Assembly (NCBI RefSeq): GCF_008327685.1
Contig: NZ_BDDE01000021.1
Coordinates: 62,001-126,000 of the forward strand
Reading direction: 5' to 3'
Source of the DNA: Actinomadura sp. K4S16
GTDB lineage: Bacteria > Actinomycetota > Actinomycetes > Streptosporangiales > Streptosporangiaceae
Length of the DNA stretch: 64,000 nucleotides
Every line of letters starts with the position of its first letter. The stretch's first letter is position 1. Made by a program: the position numbers and the translations under genes. Below are positions 63,398-64,000 of the stretch, piece by piece. The notes beneath the pieces were generated by a model, which had not been told where the DNA came from, made no database searches, and worked only from the letters and a program-made list of their open reading frames with translations.

Positions 63398-64000
63398 CTA
63401 GACGGCGGTGGCCGGCGCGGCCGTCCGGGCCTCCAGAGCGTGCACGACCGCGGCCATGTCGGCGTCGCCGTGGCCCAGCGCGGCGGTCTCGCCGTAGAGG
63501 GCGTGGCACACGTCCAGCAGCGGCGAGGCGAGCCGCGCGGCGCGGGCGGCCTCCGCGATGAGGCGGTTGTTGTCCAGGACGTTGAGGATGGACGCCTGGA
63601 CGGCGAAGTCGCGGTCGAGCAGCTTGCGGCCCTTGGCGCGCGACACGGTGCTGGCCATCGGGCCGGCGTCGAGCACGTCCAGCAGCCGCCGCCGGTCCAG
63701 GCCGTGCCGCTCGGCGAAGTGGAACGCCTCGGCCAGCCCGGTGACCATGGTGATCAGGTACAGGTTGACGGCGAGCTTCATCTGGAGCGCCTGCGGAACC
63801 GGCCCGCAGACGAACACCTCGCCGCACATCGGGCCGATCAGGGGGCGGACCTCGGCCACCGCCGGCGCCTCCCCGGCCAGCATCGCGATGAGCTCCCCGG
63901 ACTCCGCGGGCCCCCGCGAACCGGACACGGGCGCCTCGACGTACCGCCCGCCGGCGGCCCTGACGTCCGCTTCGAGGCCGTGCGAGTAGCCCGGCGAGGT
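63398..64000 (-). CDS. NAD(P)-dependent beta-hydroxyacid dehydrogenase, C-terminal part
   Basis: The gene runs off the right edge; about 200 C-terminal residues are present. They read GRYVEAPVSGSRGPAESGELIAMLAGE (the substrate-binding GSRGPA block), then GPVPQALQMKLAVNLYLITMVTGLAEAFHFAE, whose Lys is the catalytic residue (K-x-x-x-N), and the helical end. This fits the 3-hydroxyisobutyrate dehydrogenase/GLYR family, close to plant glyoxylate/succinic-semialdehyde reductases. The N-terminal Rossmann domain is outside the window. Confidence 0.9.
   Translation of the reverse strand, partial: TSPGYSHGLEADVRAAGGRYVEAPVSGSRGPAESGELIAMLAGEAPAVAEVRPLIGPMCGEVFVCGPVPQALQMKLAVNLYLITMVTGLAEAFHFAERHGLDRRRLLDVLDAGPMASTVSRAKGRKLLDRDFAVQASILNVLDNNRLIAEAARAARLASPLLDVCHALYGETAALGHGDADMAAVVHALEARTAAPATAV

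Overview
The window is about 64 kb of very GC-rich actinomycete chromosome. A mycothiol gene (mshA), CarD, a SenX3/RegX3-type PhoR-PhoP pair, F420-type oxidoreductases, an HbhA-like gene and a Nur-like Fur regulator all point to a filamentous or spore-forming actinomycete. Gene content and order (ispF, carD, phoP, phoR, phoU; mshA, YbjN protein, gpmA; nur, ygfZ) recall one arm of the Streptomyces core chromosome. Protein style suggests Thermomonosporaceae/Streptosporangiales (Actinomadura-like). The genus is an inference. No phage, insertion sequence, CRISPR array, rRNA or tRNA gene was seen.

1-12 kb is core: partial ispF, carD, two envelope proteins, the phoP-phoR operon divergent from phoU across an 11-nt phased PHO box, a secreted beta-propeller protein, a MarR/MFS pair, and the mshA-YbjN-gpmA operon. 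11.6-24.6 kb carries short metabolic and regulatory units: SDR, methyltransferase, acyl-CoA ligase, a mycothiol-dependent-enzyme relative, USP, macrodomain, epimerase, an extradiol dioxygenase facing MarR, an AlkZ-like/TetR pair, a methyltransferase-dehydrogenase-TetR operon, and trpS. trpS has a leader with a tandem-Trp peptide and a textbook 1:2/2:3/3:4 attenuator.

24.8-42 kb is dominated by local regulator-plus-target modules. These are MarR with a DHA2 efflux pump and PPOX protein sharing a 23-bp operator, a histidine kinase-response regulator-BlaI-M56 peptidase run, GT87, cobalamin-riboswitch-controlled bluB, an LLM oxidoreductase-hydrolase-HxlR/SCP2 module with a perfect palindrome, a frameshifted EamA transporter fused to PadR, a VapBC-like pair, and MMPL facing TetR. 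42-51 kb holds AlaX, the XRE-hbhA-DUF2516 block, YiaAB, a zinc metallopeptidase, a DUF2207 protein and a GntR/MFS unit.

51-64 kb holds a secreted protein behind an orphan palindrome, a RibD-like reductase behind a hexapeptide-repeat ORF, TetR, asparaginase II, BKACE, dtd, ygfZ, nur, a stand-alone structured RNA candidate with a 12-codon ORF and an exceptional Shine-Dalgarno sequence, nitrobindin, GIDE, DsrE, TerC, DinB, a maleylpyruvate isomerase-fold protein and a partial beta-hydroxyacid dehydrogenase.

Two themes recur. Many genes have a TANNNT box 6-7 nt from the start codon, so they are probably leaderless. Almost every regulator gene sits beside a clear inverted repeat. All functions are read from sequence and family knowledge; no search was run.
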